Of a stretch of 64,000 nucleotides of DNA, positions 47,207 through 59,890 are shown piece by piece. The stretch spans positions 34,133,001-34,197,000 of the forward strand of contig CM074855.1 of NCBI GenBank assembly GCA_037501455.1. The letters are read 5' to 3'. Numbering within the stretch: the stretch's first letter is position 1; every line of letters starts with the position of its first letter. A program made the translations under genes and the position numbers. The stretch is from Lantana camara. Its lineage: Eukaryota; Streptophyta; Magnoliopsida; Lamiales; Verbenaceae. The notes beneath the pieces were generated by a model. It saw only the letters and a list, made by a program, of their open reading frames with translations. It ran no database searches and had not been told where the DNA came from.

Positions 47207-49728
47207 TGTAACGCCCCGGTTCCAGATGAACAGGTAAGCACGCCACGTGTGAGATTTTGAGTGTAGGATTTATTTTAAATCTTTAATTTTATATTTTTCC
47301 TACATGACTTCATATATTTTTATAAAATTCATGATATATTATTTATGTGAATTATATGATTTCATATCATTGGAAAATTATTTCATGTCACGGAAAAATA
47401 TTTGTTACGTAAAATAATTACCGGGAGTGATTTAACTACAAAAATTGTCCTTACATGTTCATTTCTTGAAAATTTGGGACTTAATTGCATAACTTTTCGA
47501 GGACTTGATTGATCATATTTCGAAACCCTACATCATTGATTGCATGACTTGAACACTTGAAGGATTAAATTACAATTTGAACATTTCACAATTTTCAAAA
47601 TGGATGAATCACGACATATATCTTCCTTGAGCTTCCTTCTTCATTTTTTTCATCCAAATCCATCGGTCCATTTGCTTCCTTCCTCACTGAACCTTAAGCC
47701 AAAAATAAAGAAGAAATTTCAACCATTTTTCATCAAGAATTTCAAGAAATAGTGCAAGATTTGAAGCGTGATCATCATCTCCATCTTACTTCTTCATTTC
47801 TTTCATTTCAAGGTGGGTACTTGCATGGCTTGATGATTTTGCTCAAGTATGGATGGGCTAGGGTTTGAGAATTTATAGCATACCTGGATTAGTTGTTGTT
47901 TGAGGCATGATTACATGATCATAACTTGGTTATAAGTATGAAATCTTGGAAATTTGAGCTTGAATGATCAAGAGAAGCATGAACTTGGAAACTTGAATTC
48001 TTAATGATTTCTCATGATTTATGTGTTTAAGTGATATATTATCATGTCTTGAACATATATGCATGTATATTACCAGAAATTATTGGTTTTATTGATCAAA
48101 CTTAGGACTTTGCTGCCTTGTTGATTTTTCCCGTAGACATCCCCTGTTTCTGCTCTGTTTTTCCAGTTGCAGAAGCTGGGAATGGCCCTTCCCGCCTTAA
48201 GGCATTATGGGAACGGTTGTTCCCACTCTTTTAAATCAAAGCAAGCTGGCGAACCTGGGAACGACAGTTCCCATTTTGGCCTGCGTGCCGGAAGGGCCGT
48301 TCCCTGCTAAGGTATACTTTTGAAATTTAAAACGTTGGCACGTTTTCGGAAGGCATGGGAACTGCCCTTCCCATTTTCAAAGGGAAGCCGGAACGGCCGT
48401 TCCCATCCGTCTGACAGAAGAAAAGCTACTGCATAAAAATTGATTTTTGGGGTTTTAATCCAATGCATTCTTTGATCCCAAATTGCTATTATATGATTGA
48501 ATACATGTCAAAACAAGATAATTTCATGCTACATTGTTCATTGCTCGTCATCTCATTGCATTTTCGCCGTTCGTCCTATTTGGTCCATTTTGAGTCATGT
48601 CTAACGTATACATGTCGTGTTTGCACAGGTCACGATGCCGTGGACGAGGAGCAGGCTCCTTAGAGCATATCCTTGTTTTATTTTGTAGCAAAGGTGAGGT
48701 TTTCTTCTAGGTACATAGAACCTTACAACCCTTATGTGATGTTTGAGCCAACCGGGAAAGCAAGGGCTGACGGGTAACTCTTGAGCTATCCTCACCTCAT
48801 TGGGATCACCCCCGAAGCCACTAGGAGATTGGTGGTGGAAGGAGTTCCGTGCGTGGGAGTCATGTTCCCGACGTACACCATGTCGTGGATAGTTGGGCCT
48901 TGCAAACCCACTATCACCCGGAGGAAGAAGGAGACTGGGGACGGGTCCGGCACCAAGGATTGTCCTCGGGTTATTGCATGTTTCAAGCATGATTATGTCT
49001 AATCGAGCACTAAATGAAATGCATGATCACGTATTGAATAATTCAAGCAAGCACGTATTGTTCACGTTGGTGTAAAGGTTGGAGAATTGCCCTCACTCGC
49101 CGGGCCACATGATTCATGAAATTGACAAGATAAAATGTTAAATCGGATAGTTGTAATTTCGGGCAAAGAACAAGCTATTCTTGAACTTTATATTTATTTC
49201 ATTTCCAAATCTTCACCCGAGACTATAACTTGCATGTGACGTGTGTTATGTATATATATATATTGCCCCTCACTCAGTCTTCGGTAGACTGATACTTCAC
49301 TTTTCAGGTACCCGGTCGTGCTAGGCGGGAGTCGAGTCAGGTCTTGCATTTCCCTGAGTCTAGCATTGTATCTTCATGTATAGAACTTTTGGGCATCTCA
49401 CGTTATGATCATTATTACTACATTTTAGATACTTGGACATGTATGTTATATAAGAGAGATGATAATGTATTGATAGTTAATGTTGGTACCTACTATGTAT
49501 ATATTTTGGTAAATATGGTACCTATACGTATTAATTGAAATGCTTCCGCTTTTAATTTCATGTCTTGGTTTTTGTATGTTGGGGAGTGTCCCGCCTAGCT
49601 CGTTATTTTCTTGATTGTCACCCCGTTCGCTATATGTTCGGTTTATGTACGGATTGTCCATTTCGTATGTGGATCGGGCTATAGTGCGGGGGATGTAGTG
49701 CCTTGGGGGTTAGGGTGCTACATCTACA
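47207..49728 (+). repeat. solo LTR C (2522 bp), TSD GTGAG
   Basis: Starts TGTAACGCCCCGGTTCCAG; GTGAG flanks it at 47202-47206 and 49729-49733. GGTGCTACA occurs at 49722 and a second TACA at 49728; the TSD places the end at 49728. Motifs in order are AAG/GTGGGT (47812), the dyad array, TTTGCACAG (48628), the GACGAGGAGC block, AAG/GTGAGG (48693), the TCAGTCT/AGACTGA hairpin (49274-49292) and TTTTCAG (49307). Confidence 0.9.
48178..48404 (+). repeat. palindrome array in solo LTR C (six dyads in three pairs)
   Basis: Dyads lie at 48178-48193, 48209-48224, 48257-48272, 48289-48304, 48357-48372 and 48389-48404, all variants of GGGAACGGCCGTTCCC. Centre spacings are 31, 48, 32, 68 and 32 bp. Confidence 0.92.
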
Positions 49729-50287
49729 GTGAGAAGATATCTCGACTATGGAATCAAGTACTCAACCGAATTGTTATACTGCAAGCACTCCGATCAACGG
49801 TGAACGGTACACATAAACATGCATATCACATGCATCATGTATTTTACTCGTACCATATATGATTCCTTGTTTATTGTTAATTTACTTTTATGTGACGTAA
49901 CTGATAACTTTTACTTGCTCCTTACATGATAGTTGTGAAATATTTATCTAATTGCTCGCTTGAATTTTATTTCGTGTGCGTGAGAGACGGGGATTCTCTC
50001 AGGGTTGCTCGAGAGACTAGGTTCTCTCGTCGGTTGTTTGAGAGATGGGGCACTCTCATTATTACCTGCTACTTGTCGACTTATTCAAGTGGAAGGTTAG
50101 AGTTTCTTTCGAGTGTTTAGGTTCCGGGAAGTTGAGGGTCATGATTTAACAACATTGGAGGGACCCCGTGAAGACCTCTTTCGAACTAATCCCTGACGGG
50201 GAATGGCCAACCCGCGTGGGATGAACACGGGAGAGCCAATTAAATTCCAGGAATTCAAGACAACGGATCTGGGGACTAGATCCTCTT
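49729..50287 (+). other. LARD B internal region, downstream part with hairpin cluster
   Basis: It continues the LARD A-like sequence (ATCAAGTACTCAACCGAA). Hairpins TGAGAGA/TCTCTCA (49981-50001), CGAGAGA/TCTCTCG (50010-50029) and GAGAG/CTCTC (50040-50057) correspond one to one to those in LARD A. Confidence 0.8.
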
Positions 50288-50300
50288 AAGGAGGAGAGAA
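50288..50300 (+). other. LARD B polypurine tract
   Basis: AAGGAGGAGAGAA directly precedes the 3' LTR at 50302. Confidence 0.8.
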
Positions 50301-50301
50301 T

Positions 50302-52144
50302 TGTAACGCCCCGATTTCCAATTATCCAGGTACGCACGACACGTGTGATTTTCCGAGAGTTAGGATTTGTTTAATTCTTTCGTTTATTAAATTCTTATAT
50401 TTCATGAAAATTATGTGAATTATATTTCAATGTGTTCATGTGAAAATATATGAAATTCGTGACAGTTTGAGAAATATTGCATGATTTGGAAATGATTGTT
50501 ACGTGAAATAATTGTTGAACGTGATTTAATTGCCAAATTGTGCCTACATGATCTTTCTTTTAAATTCAAGGACCTAATTGCATGATTATTCATTAGACTA
50601 AAGTGATCAATTTTCCATGAAAGAGAACTTAGTTGCATTACTTAATAATTTGAATGACTTAAATGCAAATTTAAACATTTCATCAAATTAAAGAGATGAA
50701 TCATGCAATCTTCTTCATCCTTCTATACATTTCATACCAACCATTCTCATCTCCATCTCTCTCTCGGTCTAACACCAAAGAAGGAAAGAAAAGTGGGATT
50801 TCACCATCATCATCATCATCATCATCATCAAGCTATTTTCCATTAAAATTTCATACCATGAAGTTCAAGCATCTCATCTCATCTCTTTTTTCCTCTTTCT
50901 TAAGTTATTCTCCAGGGCGGGGATTACTGATCAATGAGCACCTTCACGCATCCTTGAGTCGTCTGTCGCTTGTCAGGTGAGGTTCAATTTCTAGTTACAT
51001 AGAACCTATACAACACTTACGTGAGATTTCGGCCAAAAGGTATTTATATCTATAATTTCCATGAAATTTACTCATGACTACAAGCGAGCCATGTTCACGA
51101 AAAGCAAGTCATGTATCGTGCATGTTTTGGCGAGTAAGCATGATTGTTCACTTTGGGCCCGAGGGTTAGTGTATGAGCCAACCGGGAAAGCATAGGGCTG
51201 ACCGGTAACTGTGCACTCCCCTCATCATGTGGGATCACCTCTGAATCCACCAGGAGGTTTGGTGGAGGAATAAATCCCATGCGTGGGAGTCATGTTCCTG
51301 ACGTACACCATGTCGTGGATGGTGAAGGCTCGCAACCTTCCCATCATTGGAGGGAGAAGGAGACTGGGGACGGGTCCGGCACCACGGGCTATCCTCGGGT
51401 TACTGTATTGATTGCACTTATTGACTGTATTGATTGAATACACTACCGCACTACTACACTGTAACTGAATTGCATGATCACCAATTAAATAATAAAGCAA
51501 GCATGTATTGTTCACTTTTGGTGTAAGGTTGGAGATTTACCCACACTCGCCGGGCCACGTATCGCATGAACTGAATTCAATGAATTGTTAAATTTGATAG
51601 TCGTATTCTCGGGCGAAGAATATTCCATTCTTGAACTTATATTAGTTTCCTTTCTAAAACTTTACCCGAGTTTATGACTTGCATGATAATTGCGCTAATA
51701 TTCAGTTATGCCCCTCACTCAGTCTTCATAGACTGACGTCTCCATCTTTCAGGTTCTTGCAGGTACATGCTAGGCGGGAACCGAGTCGAGTCCGATCTTT
51801 GTATTCAAGTAGTGCACGGTTCATTTATTTATTGCTGCATCTGAACTATTGTTATTATTATTCATTACGTATTTTGGAGATGATAATGTATTGATATATG
51901 GACATAGTTGAAAATAGCATACTTTCGATGTTGGTATTTGATATTGAACATATTATGCTACTACTTTATTTCTGACGCATTATGAAGTGATTATGTGGTT
52001 TGGGGTTAGTCCCGCCTAGCTAGTTGTCATTTTATTTTATTGTCTCCCATTCGCTATAGTTTAGTTCATGTATGGGTTGTCCATCTCATATGTGGATTGA
52101 GCTATAGTGCGAGGTTGTGGCATCTTTGCGCTTCGGGTGTTACA
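50302..52144 (+). repeat. LARD B 3' LTR (1843 bp)
   Basis: Nearly identical to the 5' LTR apart from substitutions and an expanded CAT/TCA repeat near 50802-50830. It keeps TTATTCTCCAG (50915), the acceptor-like sequence that follows the array in LARD A. Confidence 0.94.
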
Positions 52145-53980
52145 TTTATGCCCTAATTAGTGCAAGAACCGAAGCTAAAATGAGGAGAGGGAAGAGATGT
52201 GTCACATATTCATGATCAAGCAAATTCATCTGTGGCATGCTCATAAATCCTAGACCAAAGCTCAAACCAAGTTAATGGATTCAACACCAAAGCATCACCA
52301 AATCATCACCTTATCAGGCCCTAACATGCAGCAACAAAACTGATCTCAATCATGCAAGAAAACGAAGCAAGCAAAGACATGAATGCAAGTAGGCCATTCT
52401 CTTCAAGTTTGAGGCTAAAACAGGGGATAAAAGCTTGGAAACACATAGCTAACATGTAGAGCAACTCAAATACTTCATGTTCATGCAAATTCACACGAAA
52501 TGGAGCTCAAGAAGTCATCAAACGAAACAAAATTCTGACAGCAGTTCAAACCGGGAAGAGCAGGATATATTCTCACATTTGGAACTGAAATGAAGCATGA
52601 AATCAAGGCAAAACAAAACTTATTCATAGAGTAACATGTGGGACAAATAACCATGCATTAATACACGAAATTGGATGCAAGAATCCATCAAACAAACCTA
52701 AAAAACATGACAACAATTCGGTGAAAAGGAGCAGATTTGCAGCAGTTTATAAGGTCCAAGAACTCAAGTTTTCAGCCAAAAAGAAGTATGAAATCAGGGA
52801 AAAACAAAGCATATTCGTAGAACAACATGTATATTACATAACCAAGCATTAGCACACGAAATTGGAGGCAAGGATTCATCAAAAACAACTCAAAAACGTG
52901 ACAGCAGTTCATACAGGTAGAACAGTTCGAAATTCCATTTTCATGGTTAAAAGCTCAAGGTTTCATTCAAGTTATCAAATAAGAAATAACCCTAGCACAT
53001 CTGGCATGAAGTATAGATCAAGAATGGAAGCAAATAAGTTCATATAATCACCAAAGAAGCATCAATTCAGTCACAAATTCAAGCTAAGGCAAAGAAGCAA
53101 GAAATGACCTCTAACTCTTCCTATTCATGCCATCTCCCAAACTCAAATTATATCTCAAGTAAAACATGAAATTCATGGATCTAATTCATCATATAATCAT
53201 GGAGAATTCAAAAATCTACTTACCTTCAAGAGTTGATGAAGTATGGAAGAGATCATGCTCCAAAATCTCAAAACATGGATGAGGGTTTCTTTTTCTCTTC
53301 TCTTCTTCTTGGATCAGCAGCTTTTCCTCTCTCTTGGGGGTGTGAGGATCGAAATATGGCTGATAAGGGAGAGAGAGGTGAGTCAAGGTCATATAAACCA
53401 AGGTTAAGGCTTAGGTATGGTTAGTTTGGGCCCAAAAAAGTAAGACTAGTCAAAGAAGGTAGCTTTGGTGCAAGCTGCTCGTTCCGGGTGAAAAACGGGG
53501 GTCCAAACGGGCTTAGAAAAATACCAAACTTGGTTCAAAAGTTTCCTTTCTTCGTTACGAGTCCGACGCTTCTTCCGAAATTCGAATCCGAATTCCCGAG
53601 CTCCAGAACACGAGGCGCGCTAAAACTAGTTAGGCCCTTATGTCCCTCGTCAAATACTTGAGGTTTAAAACCTCGACAAACGAACCCGAAAACTCAAAAC
53701 GAGTATGCAAACACATTCATAACTCACATATATCACACATACCAAAATTTCACAAAAATCGGAATTGAATTCCGGCACATAACGAGCAAATTACGAGAAT
53801 GCAAACTTAAACGTTTAAAATTCAAAGTCCATAATATAAACAATTAATTTCATATAATTTAAAATAATCATATAATCATTAAAATAACACTCAATTACAT
53901 AATTAAATAATTTAAATGCGCATATAACCCTCTTGTTACGGCGTACCTGGAAATCCGAACGATCGGGATGTTACAAATTG

Positions 53981-54990
53981 GCTCCCCAATCACGTGTGAG
54001 ATAAACTTGATCGACTCAAGCACAACTTTCTTTAGGTGACTGATATAACAAAGAAACAAACCCATTTCGTAGTGTAGAAGAAGTTGAATAGAAAGAAGCA
54101 AGAAGGTGGATTGGGTCTTAGAAAAGCCTAAAAAAATATGTAGCAATGCTCGTCAAAACAGGTTGGTGAATGCTCAACAAGGAAACCACGGTGTGAAACT
54201 AGATACATAAGAAAAAATATTTAAAAGTGGAGGATATTCTTGATCGAATATAAGCCTCAACTTATGGTTTCCCGAGCATGGAAGGGGATAGTTAGAAACA
54301 CTTGAATGGTGGAGCCATTTTGTAACTGGAGGATTAGGAACAATGAAGGGACGTTTTTATGGAACAATAGATGGTTATCACAAAACAAACTAGCGGACAT
54401 CTTTGGAGATAACATTTATGAGGAGTATAAAGATCTTATGGTATGTAATCCCACTGACACAGATAAAAACTAAAACCTGAATAAGCTGAAAACATTGTTG
54501 TCCAAGGAGGTTGTCAATGAGATACTTAGTGTCCTAATTGTATTGCATGATAACGGAGATAAGAGAGTTTGAATTGGATAGAGTAACAAAGAATTTTCCT
54601 ATAAAACGACATATAGTTTGCTTATGGTGTTGGATGAGACATGCGAGAAAAATTGAAAATGAATTTGGAAATTATCTCACCCACAAAAGTTTGAGATTTT
54701 TCTATGACTTCGCCAACATGATAGCTTGCTTACGAATGTACCGAAGTATGATACAAAATTTGGGAAAAGTAACGTATGTACAAGTTGTTGTACAGGACAT
54801 GAATAGATGGACCACGTATTGAGAAGTTGTTTCGCACTCCAGTGTAGGACAAGATTGTTAATGCACAGACTGAACGAAATCTTTGTGACTTGTGAGGGTC
54901 GGACGGGCTGAAAGAGAGTTTCAATAGCAAATTTGAGAGTAATACGTTACCGAAATATCCTGAATGAATTTTCTTGATCGTAGCGCTTTA
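53981..54990 (+). pseudogene. LINE ORF2 remnant, downstream zf-RVT region
   Basis: This continues 40016-40770 after solo LTR D. In several frames it reads WRIRNNEGTFLWNNRWLS (near 54330), NKEFSYKTTYSLL (near 54585) and a cysteine-rich CTSCC segment (near 54775), as in the region after RT in plant LINEs. There are many stops and frameshifts. Similar sequence in Helitron 3 stops at the LTR at 63433. Confidence 0.65.
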
Positions 54991-56539
54991 GAATTTTTGG
55001 AAAGCATGGAGACGATGAAACTATCAAAATATTATAAAGCTTAGAAGTATCACTTTTCGCGACATAAAGTCAACAGTAATAATGATATACCAAAATTATA
55101 ATTTGTCAAGATTATGGAATAAAAAAGAAAAGAAAAATAATAATATTCCCAATTTAAACGATGGAATCGAAGTCGGAATTATAGAAAAAGATTAAGTGCA
55201 AAAGCTATAGTTTTGAAAGTGAATATAACTTTTACATTTTGAATGGTAACAAAAAGATTCTTCAAAATTTTAAAAACTAAAAATAATCATAAATATATTA
55301 AAGAAAATCAAACAATAGAAGTAATAAAATATATTTAGTTAATATATATATTTTATATGATTTTTTAGGTTTTTGTCTATATTTTTATACATGTCTTTTT
55401 ATTTATTAAATATATTTGAAAGTTATAAACTATTACTTATACTTAAAAGCTAGAATTATTTAGACAAATTATTATACATTTTAAACTTTTTTTTAATATA
55501 ATAATATAATTTCAAATATATTTATTTTTATTTATTTGAATGTTTTGCTACTTTTAAACTTCTACTTATTGTACATGATTTAAAGGAGAGATTTCATATA
55601 AATATTTTTATATGTGTAGCTTGAAAAGATCAAGATGGTTCATTAAAATTATTATTATATTTATTTAATCAAATTAGATAGTTTTAATATTCTAATTTAT
55701 TCAATGAATATAATAGCCAAACTTATTTAAATAAAATTAAATGATCGTTTCACTAGTATTTATAAAAGTACGAGTTGGGTTTTTAGTTTCTTGAAACTTT
55801 GTCATCGCCCGAAATACCCTCATTATAAGAGTTTCAATAAAATACAATTAAGGGTAATTTTGTAAATTACAAATTTGATACATATAATTATTGTTTCACG
55901 ATATCTCATTCTAATCAAACTCTTAATTATATTTATCACATTCTAATCAAATATAATTGTATAAATCTTTCTCTTATTATAAAACACTACATAATTATAA
56001 TTCTATAAACTTTTCAATAAAGTAATCGTAATATTATTCTAACTATCTTGATTAAACTAATAAATCTTCAATCTCGTATGTTTAGAGAAGGAAAAGTGGA
56101 AAACCGTGCAACTTAATAAAAAACATTGTCATATTATCAATTCTAAAAAAAACAAGAAACACACATGCAAATTGTATTTTCTCACGATAATGCATTTAAT
56201 AATTAATATTAAACTTGAGGGTGACTTCGTCAATTCACATTAAATATTATTATTATATTTAAATTTTTTAAAAATACTTATTTGAGTAAAAATAAAATTC
56301 CTTAATAAGTTATAAAAAAACAACTCTTTTAATCTATAAAAAAACATATAGAATATCATAATAACTAGTCTTTCTAAAATTAATATATTAACTATAAGTT
56401 ATATTATAAGATCTTTATATATTTAAAAATAAAATTAATAATATAAGGACAAATATTTTCCATGTTCTACATAAATGCATATTTTTACTATTAAAATTTA
56501 TTGCTACTTATTGATTGATAAAAACGATATTACTTAATT

Positions 56540-58535
56540 GTATAACTAAAGATAAAAAGAAAATATATAAAATAATATATTAAATAGTGTAAAAAATAAA
56601 ACATAAATTTAATAGATAGAAACGAGTATAAAAATGAAATACAAAAATACAGATAGAATTTTGGAACGCTTCTATACAAACCGAGCATAAGATATATAAC
56701 TTAGACTTTTTTTTTAATAATAATTATTATTATTTTTTTACAAATAAAACTATTATGAAATATATCTTCTACAATAGAAGAAAATTTGACATGAAAAAAA
56801 AAAATTCAAATAAAAAAGTGATAATAGTTAACATTGAATAAGAATATAAAGGATGAGAATTGGAAGAGTTAAGATTTAAATAAAGTTGAATTTATTCAAT
56901 AACATCAAATTAAATAATTAAATTAAATTGAACAAAGAACTTATTGATTATTGATTTTGACGCTAAATAAATTAAATAGTTAAAGTGGATAAAGGTCAAT
57001 TATGTCAATTCACAATATGAACCAAAAGGCGCACTACGATACTTATAAGTACCTTGAATGCATGTATGCGTACAATGATCGTAATTTATGATATTTATAA
57101 GAGTATGATGCGTGATTATGACATATAAGAATATTCGAGCACATTTAATATGCAATTGAAATCATACGATAGCATATATAAGATCATTCGCATACTTTCA
57201 AACATAGTATGGTACATTAGGAACGTACGAGAAGTAAGTATAAAAACGAGGCTAAAGTTAAAATGAGACATGAAGGAAAGCAGAACCACGACCTGGGAAG
57301 AAAAATATAGGTGACGTCACATGACCGTGGAACATTGATAGAGAGTCTCCCCGCAAAGTTTCAAGGCCAGGGAATAATGGGGGCTAGAACTATGTCCCAA
57401 GTAATTATACAATTAAAGATAAAAGAGAAAATATATGAAACTATATTAAAGAATGTGAAAAAAAATGTTTTTAATAGCTAGAGATGAGTATAAAAACGAA
57501 ATACAAAAAGACAGATGGAATTTTGGAATACCTCTGTACAAACCGAACACAAGACGTATGAGTAGACTGAAATATGAACCGAAAGGTGCACGACGATTCT
57601 TATGAATACCTTGAATGCATGTATGCGTGCAATGATCGTAATTTACAATATTCATAAGAGTATAATGCGTAATTACGACATATAAGGACATTCGAGCACC
57701 TTTAATATATAATTGAAACACGGCAGCATAAAACATCATTCACATACATACAAACATAGTATGACACATTAGAAACATACGAGAAGTAAGAACAAAAATG
57801 AGATTAAAGTGAAAATGAGTCATGAAAAACAACAAGACCACGACGTGGGAAGAAAAATAAGGTGACTTCCCATGGCCGTGGGATATTGATAGAAAGTCTT
57901 CTCACAAAGTCCCAAGGCTTGAGAATAAATTTGTTCATAATTTCTCTAGCCATGGGGGCCAGAACAGAATGTCTCCCCCTATGCCCCACAACCATGAGAC
58001 AAAATAGTTTAAAAGTTCTTCGTGTTGAGGACGTTCTAGAAACATCAGAAAATAGGGGGTTTAGAGAATATCACCACAGAGTGGCTATGCCACCCCTCCA
58101 AAGGCAACAACAACACATCTAAAAGCTTGCGAATGATCATACAACATTCATTTTGCCACATTAGAGACAATGAAACATAATAACACATGCTTAACACCCC
58201 AAAACCACCAAAGCCTTAACCTCTATTAATGTAGGTGTTAAAAACTCCAACCCCCAACTCCTCAATTACAAAATTCATGCAATAAACTTCATATTGAATA
58301 CATAAGAGGCATCTAATACAATTTACTCTAACCTAAATACCATTTTCCAAGATCCACAAATATTGTAGTTCATATGCCATAAATCATATACACACATTCA
58401 AACTCCACGAAAAGAACCTCAAGATAAAGAAAAGAAGAATGAGAAGAACAAATTTCATACCATGAAGGATTACAACATGTAGGAAGATGAATGCTTGAAC
58501 TTGAAATAGAGAAACTTTGAAGCTTACTTTTGTTG

Positions 58536-58588
<53 letters not shown>

Positions 58589-59000
58589 GGAGGGCGGAGA
58601 AAGAAGATATTTCTTTATCTACTTTGTGTAATAACAAGTTCACACCGATTAATTTTTAAGTAAGAATAAAACAAACGGGCTCGAAAACATACAAGGTCAC
58701 AATCATCAGATTTGATTTAATGTACCAAGTCCAATGACGAAGTCGGAATCAAAGTTCATCTCCGTAAGTTGCTAAAAATAACCTAAGTATAGTTAGGCCC
58801 CTAAACTTTTAAAAAATAACAAATTAGTCCAACGTTCGTTTTTAATATAATCTCAATACTTTAAATGAGTTGCAATTAAGGACATTTATACTCGTAAAGC
58901 ATATCATTTCACATTATTCATGTAACTATCATATAATTCATTGAAAATCATGAATATTCATATAATTCGAGAATATATAATTCCTTGCCTCAAAATTTGG
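56540..59000 (-). repeat. decayed antisense LTR with internal duplication
   Basis: 57015-57390 is repeated with changes at 57572-57965 (TGAATGCATGTATGCG, TTCGAGCAC, CACGAC), and 56550-56700 at 57415-57570. Degenerate dyads occur at about 57291, 57324 and 57366 and at about 57843, 57875, 57917 and 57949. No terminal TGTAAC or TSD is certain. Confidence 0.45.
58541..58596. repeat. GA microsatellite followed by a G run
   Basis: (GA)n of about 40 bp is followed by about a dozen G. Assembly errors are likely in this stretch. Confidence 0.9.
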
Positions 59001-59079
59001 AACGCAATGTACTTGACCATTAGTAAATGAAACAAGAAAAATAAAAAAGAATAAGTTAAGAGGGAAAAACATTTCATAT

Positions 59080-59290
59080 TGCATCTACATGCATCTTAGC
59101 TATGTGTTTCATTTTAATTAATTTAATTTGCATTATAACATAAAGTGTTTAAATTTATTGCTACAATGTTAGGTTAGGTCAATGAGACTTGTGTTGCTTG
59201 CGTAAATGTGTTGCATCTACATGCATTATAACTATGTGTTTCACTTTAATTAATTTATTTTGCATGATAACTTCAAGTATTCGTAACATG
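59080..59290. repeat. ~125-bp tandem duplication
   Basis: TTGCATCTACATGCAT...CTATGTGTTTCA...TTTAATTAATTTA occurs at about 59090 and again at about 59213. Confidence 0.7.
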
Positions 59291-59506
59291 TGTTATTTGT
59301 GTAGTTTGCAGTTTATTAGATGTTATTATGATTCATAATTTGATATAGATATTTTATACAAATAATCATAAATGAGTAATTTTTCAAAATTAAAGTGATC
59401 CATTAAATATTTAATTATATTTATTTAATTATGTTAAACACTATTAATATTTAAATTTATTAAACAATCATACAAAATAGTTAAATTTATTTAAAACTAA
59501 CTGATA

Positions 59507-59534
59507 AACGTGCAACACACGTTGATTTCGCTAG
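59507..59534 (+). other. Helitron 3' terminal hairpin and CTAG
   Basis: A 6-bp stem AACGTG/CACGTT with loop CAACA, 7 bp, then CTAG. The next Helitron head follows without a gap. Confidence 0.8.
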
Positions 59535-59792
59535 TATATTATAAAAACACGAGTTAGGTTTTTGGTTTCTTGAAACTTTGTGATTGGTCAAAATACCCTC
59601 ATGGTAAGACTTGGTAAAATAAAAATTTGATACGTAAATATTCCTTCTCAGGATATTTCAATCTAATCAAACTCTCAATTATATTTTCAGGTAATTCTAA
59701 TCAAAATATAATTGTATAAGTCTCTCTCTAATTATAAAACACTATATAATTATACTCTTATAAGATTTTGAATAAATTAATTCTAATATTAT

Positions 59793-59890
59793 TCTAATAT
59801 TATGTCTTGTATGTTTAGGAGAAGTAAACACTATATAATTCCAACTCGAACGGTTTTCTTTCTCCTAAACATACAAGACATAATATTAGA
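59793..59890. repeat. 31-bp perfect inverted repeat
   Basis: Bases 59793-59823 (beginning TCTAATATTATGTCTTG) are exactly complementary to 59860-59890, with a 36-bp spacer. Weaker pairing extends outward on both sides. Confidence 0.9.

Larger units (their letters stand above)
42919..52144 (+). mobile_element. LARD B: non-autonomous LTR retrotransposon, TSD TTTAT
   Basis: LTRs at 42919-44739 and 50302-52144, with TTTAT at 42914-42918 and 52145-52149. The internal region has PBS and PPT but no recognisable pol, and holds solo LTR C. Without C it is about 6.7 kb. LTR and internal blocks resemble LARD A, so both are members of one non-autonomous lineage. Confidence 0.94.
40771..53975 (-). repeat. 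solo LTR D (~3974 bp), split by LARD B, TSD AATTG
   Basis: On the minus strand it starts TGTAACATCCCGATCG (53975) and ends CTCCGGGGTATTACA (40771). AATTG flanks it at 40766-40770 and 53976-53980, inside a LINE remnant that continues on both sides. Its start and overall order resemble the Tekay-like LTR. Removing 42919-52144 plus one TTTAT joins the halves. Confidence 0.9.
37899..55756 (+). mobile_element. Helitron 1, disrupted by nested LTR elements
   Basis: Begins TCTATATATATTATGAAAGTGCGAGTTAGG-like sequence and the line GGTTTCTTGAAACTTTG also found at the heads of Helitrons 2 and 3. It ends CACTAG at 55756; the usual 3' hairpin is lost. It carries Rep remnants (39478-39640) and a LINE passenger (40016-40770 plus 53981-54990) split by solo LTR D. 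Without nested DNA the unit is about 4.7 kb. Confidence 0.65.
55757..59534 (+). mobile_element. Helitron 2, non-autonomous
   Basis: It starts directly after the CTAG of Helitron 1 with TATTTATAAAAGTACGAG and the shared head sequence. It ends with hairpin AACGTG-CAACA-CACGTT (59507-59523), GATTTCG and CTAG (59531-59534), the canonical Helitron 3' end. The interior holds a decayed LTR, not Rep. Confidence 0.72.

Noticed and set aside
48601..48990. 129-codon antisense frame
   Set aside because: Inside solo LTR C; composition follows conserved LTR structure, with no protein similarity recognised.
40771..53975. complete LTR retrotransposon with two LTRs at these ends
   Set aside because: After removing LARD B the remainder reads as one LTR from TGTAAC to ATTACA, with no PBS, PPT or repeated LTR, so a solo LTR fits better.
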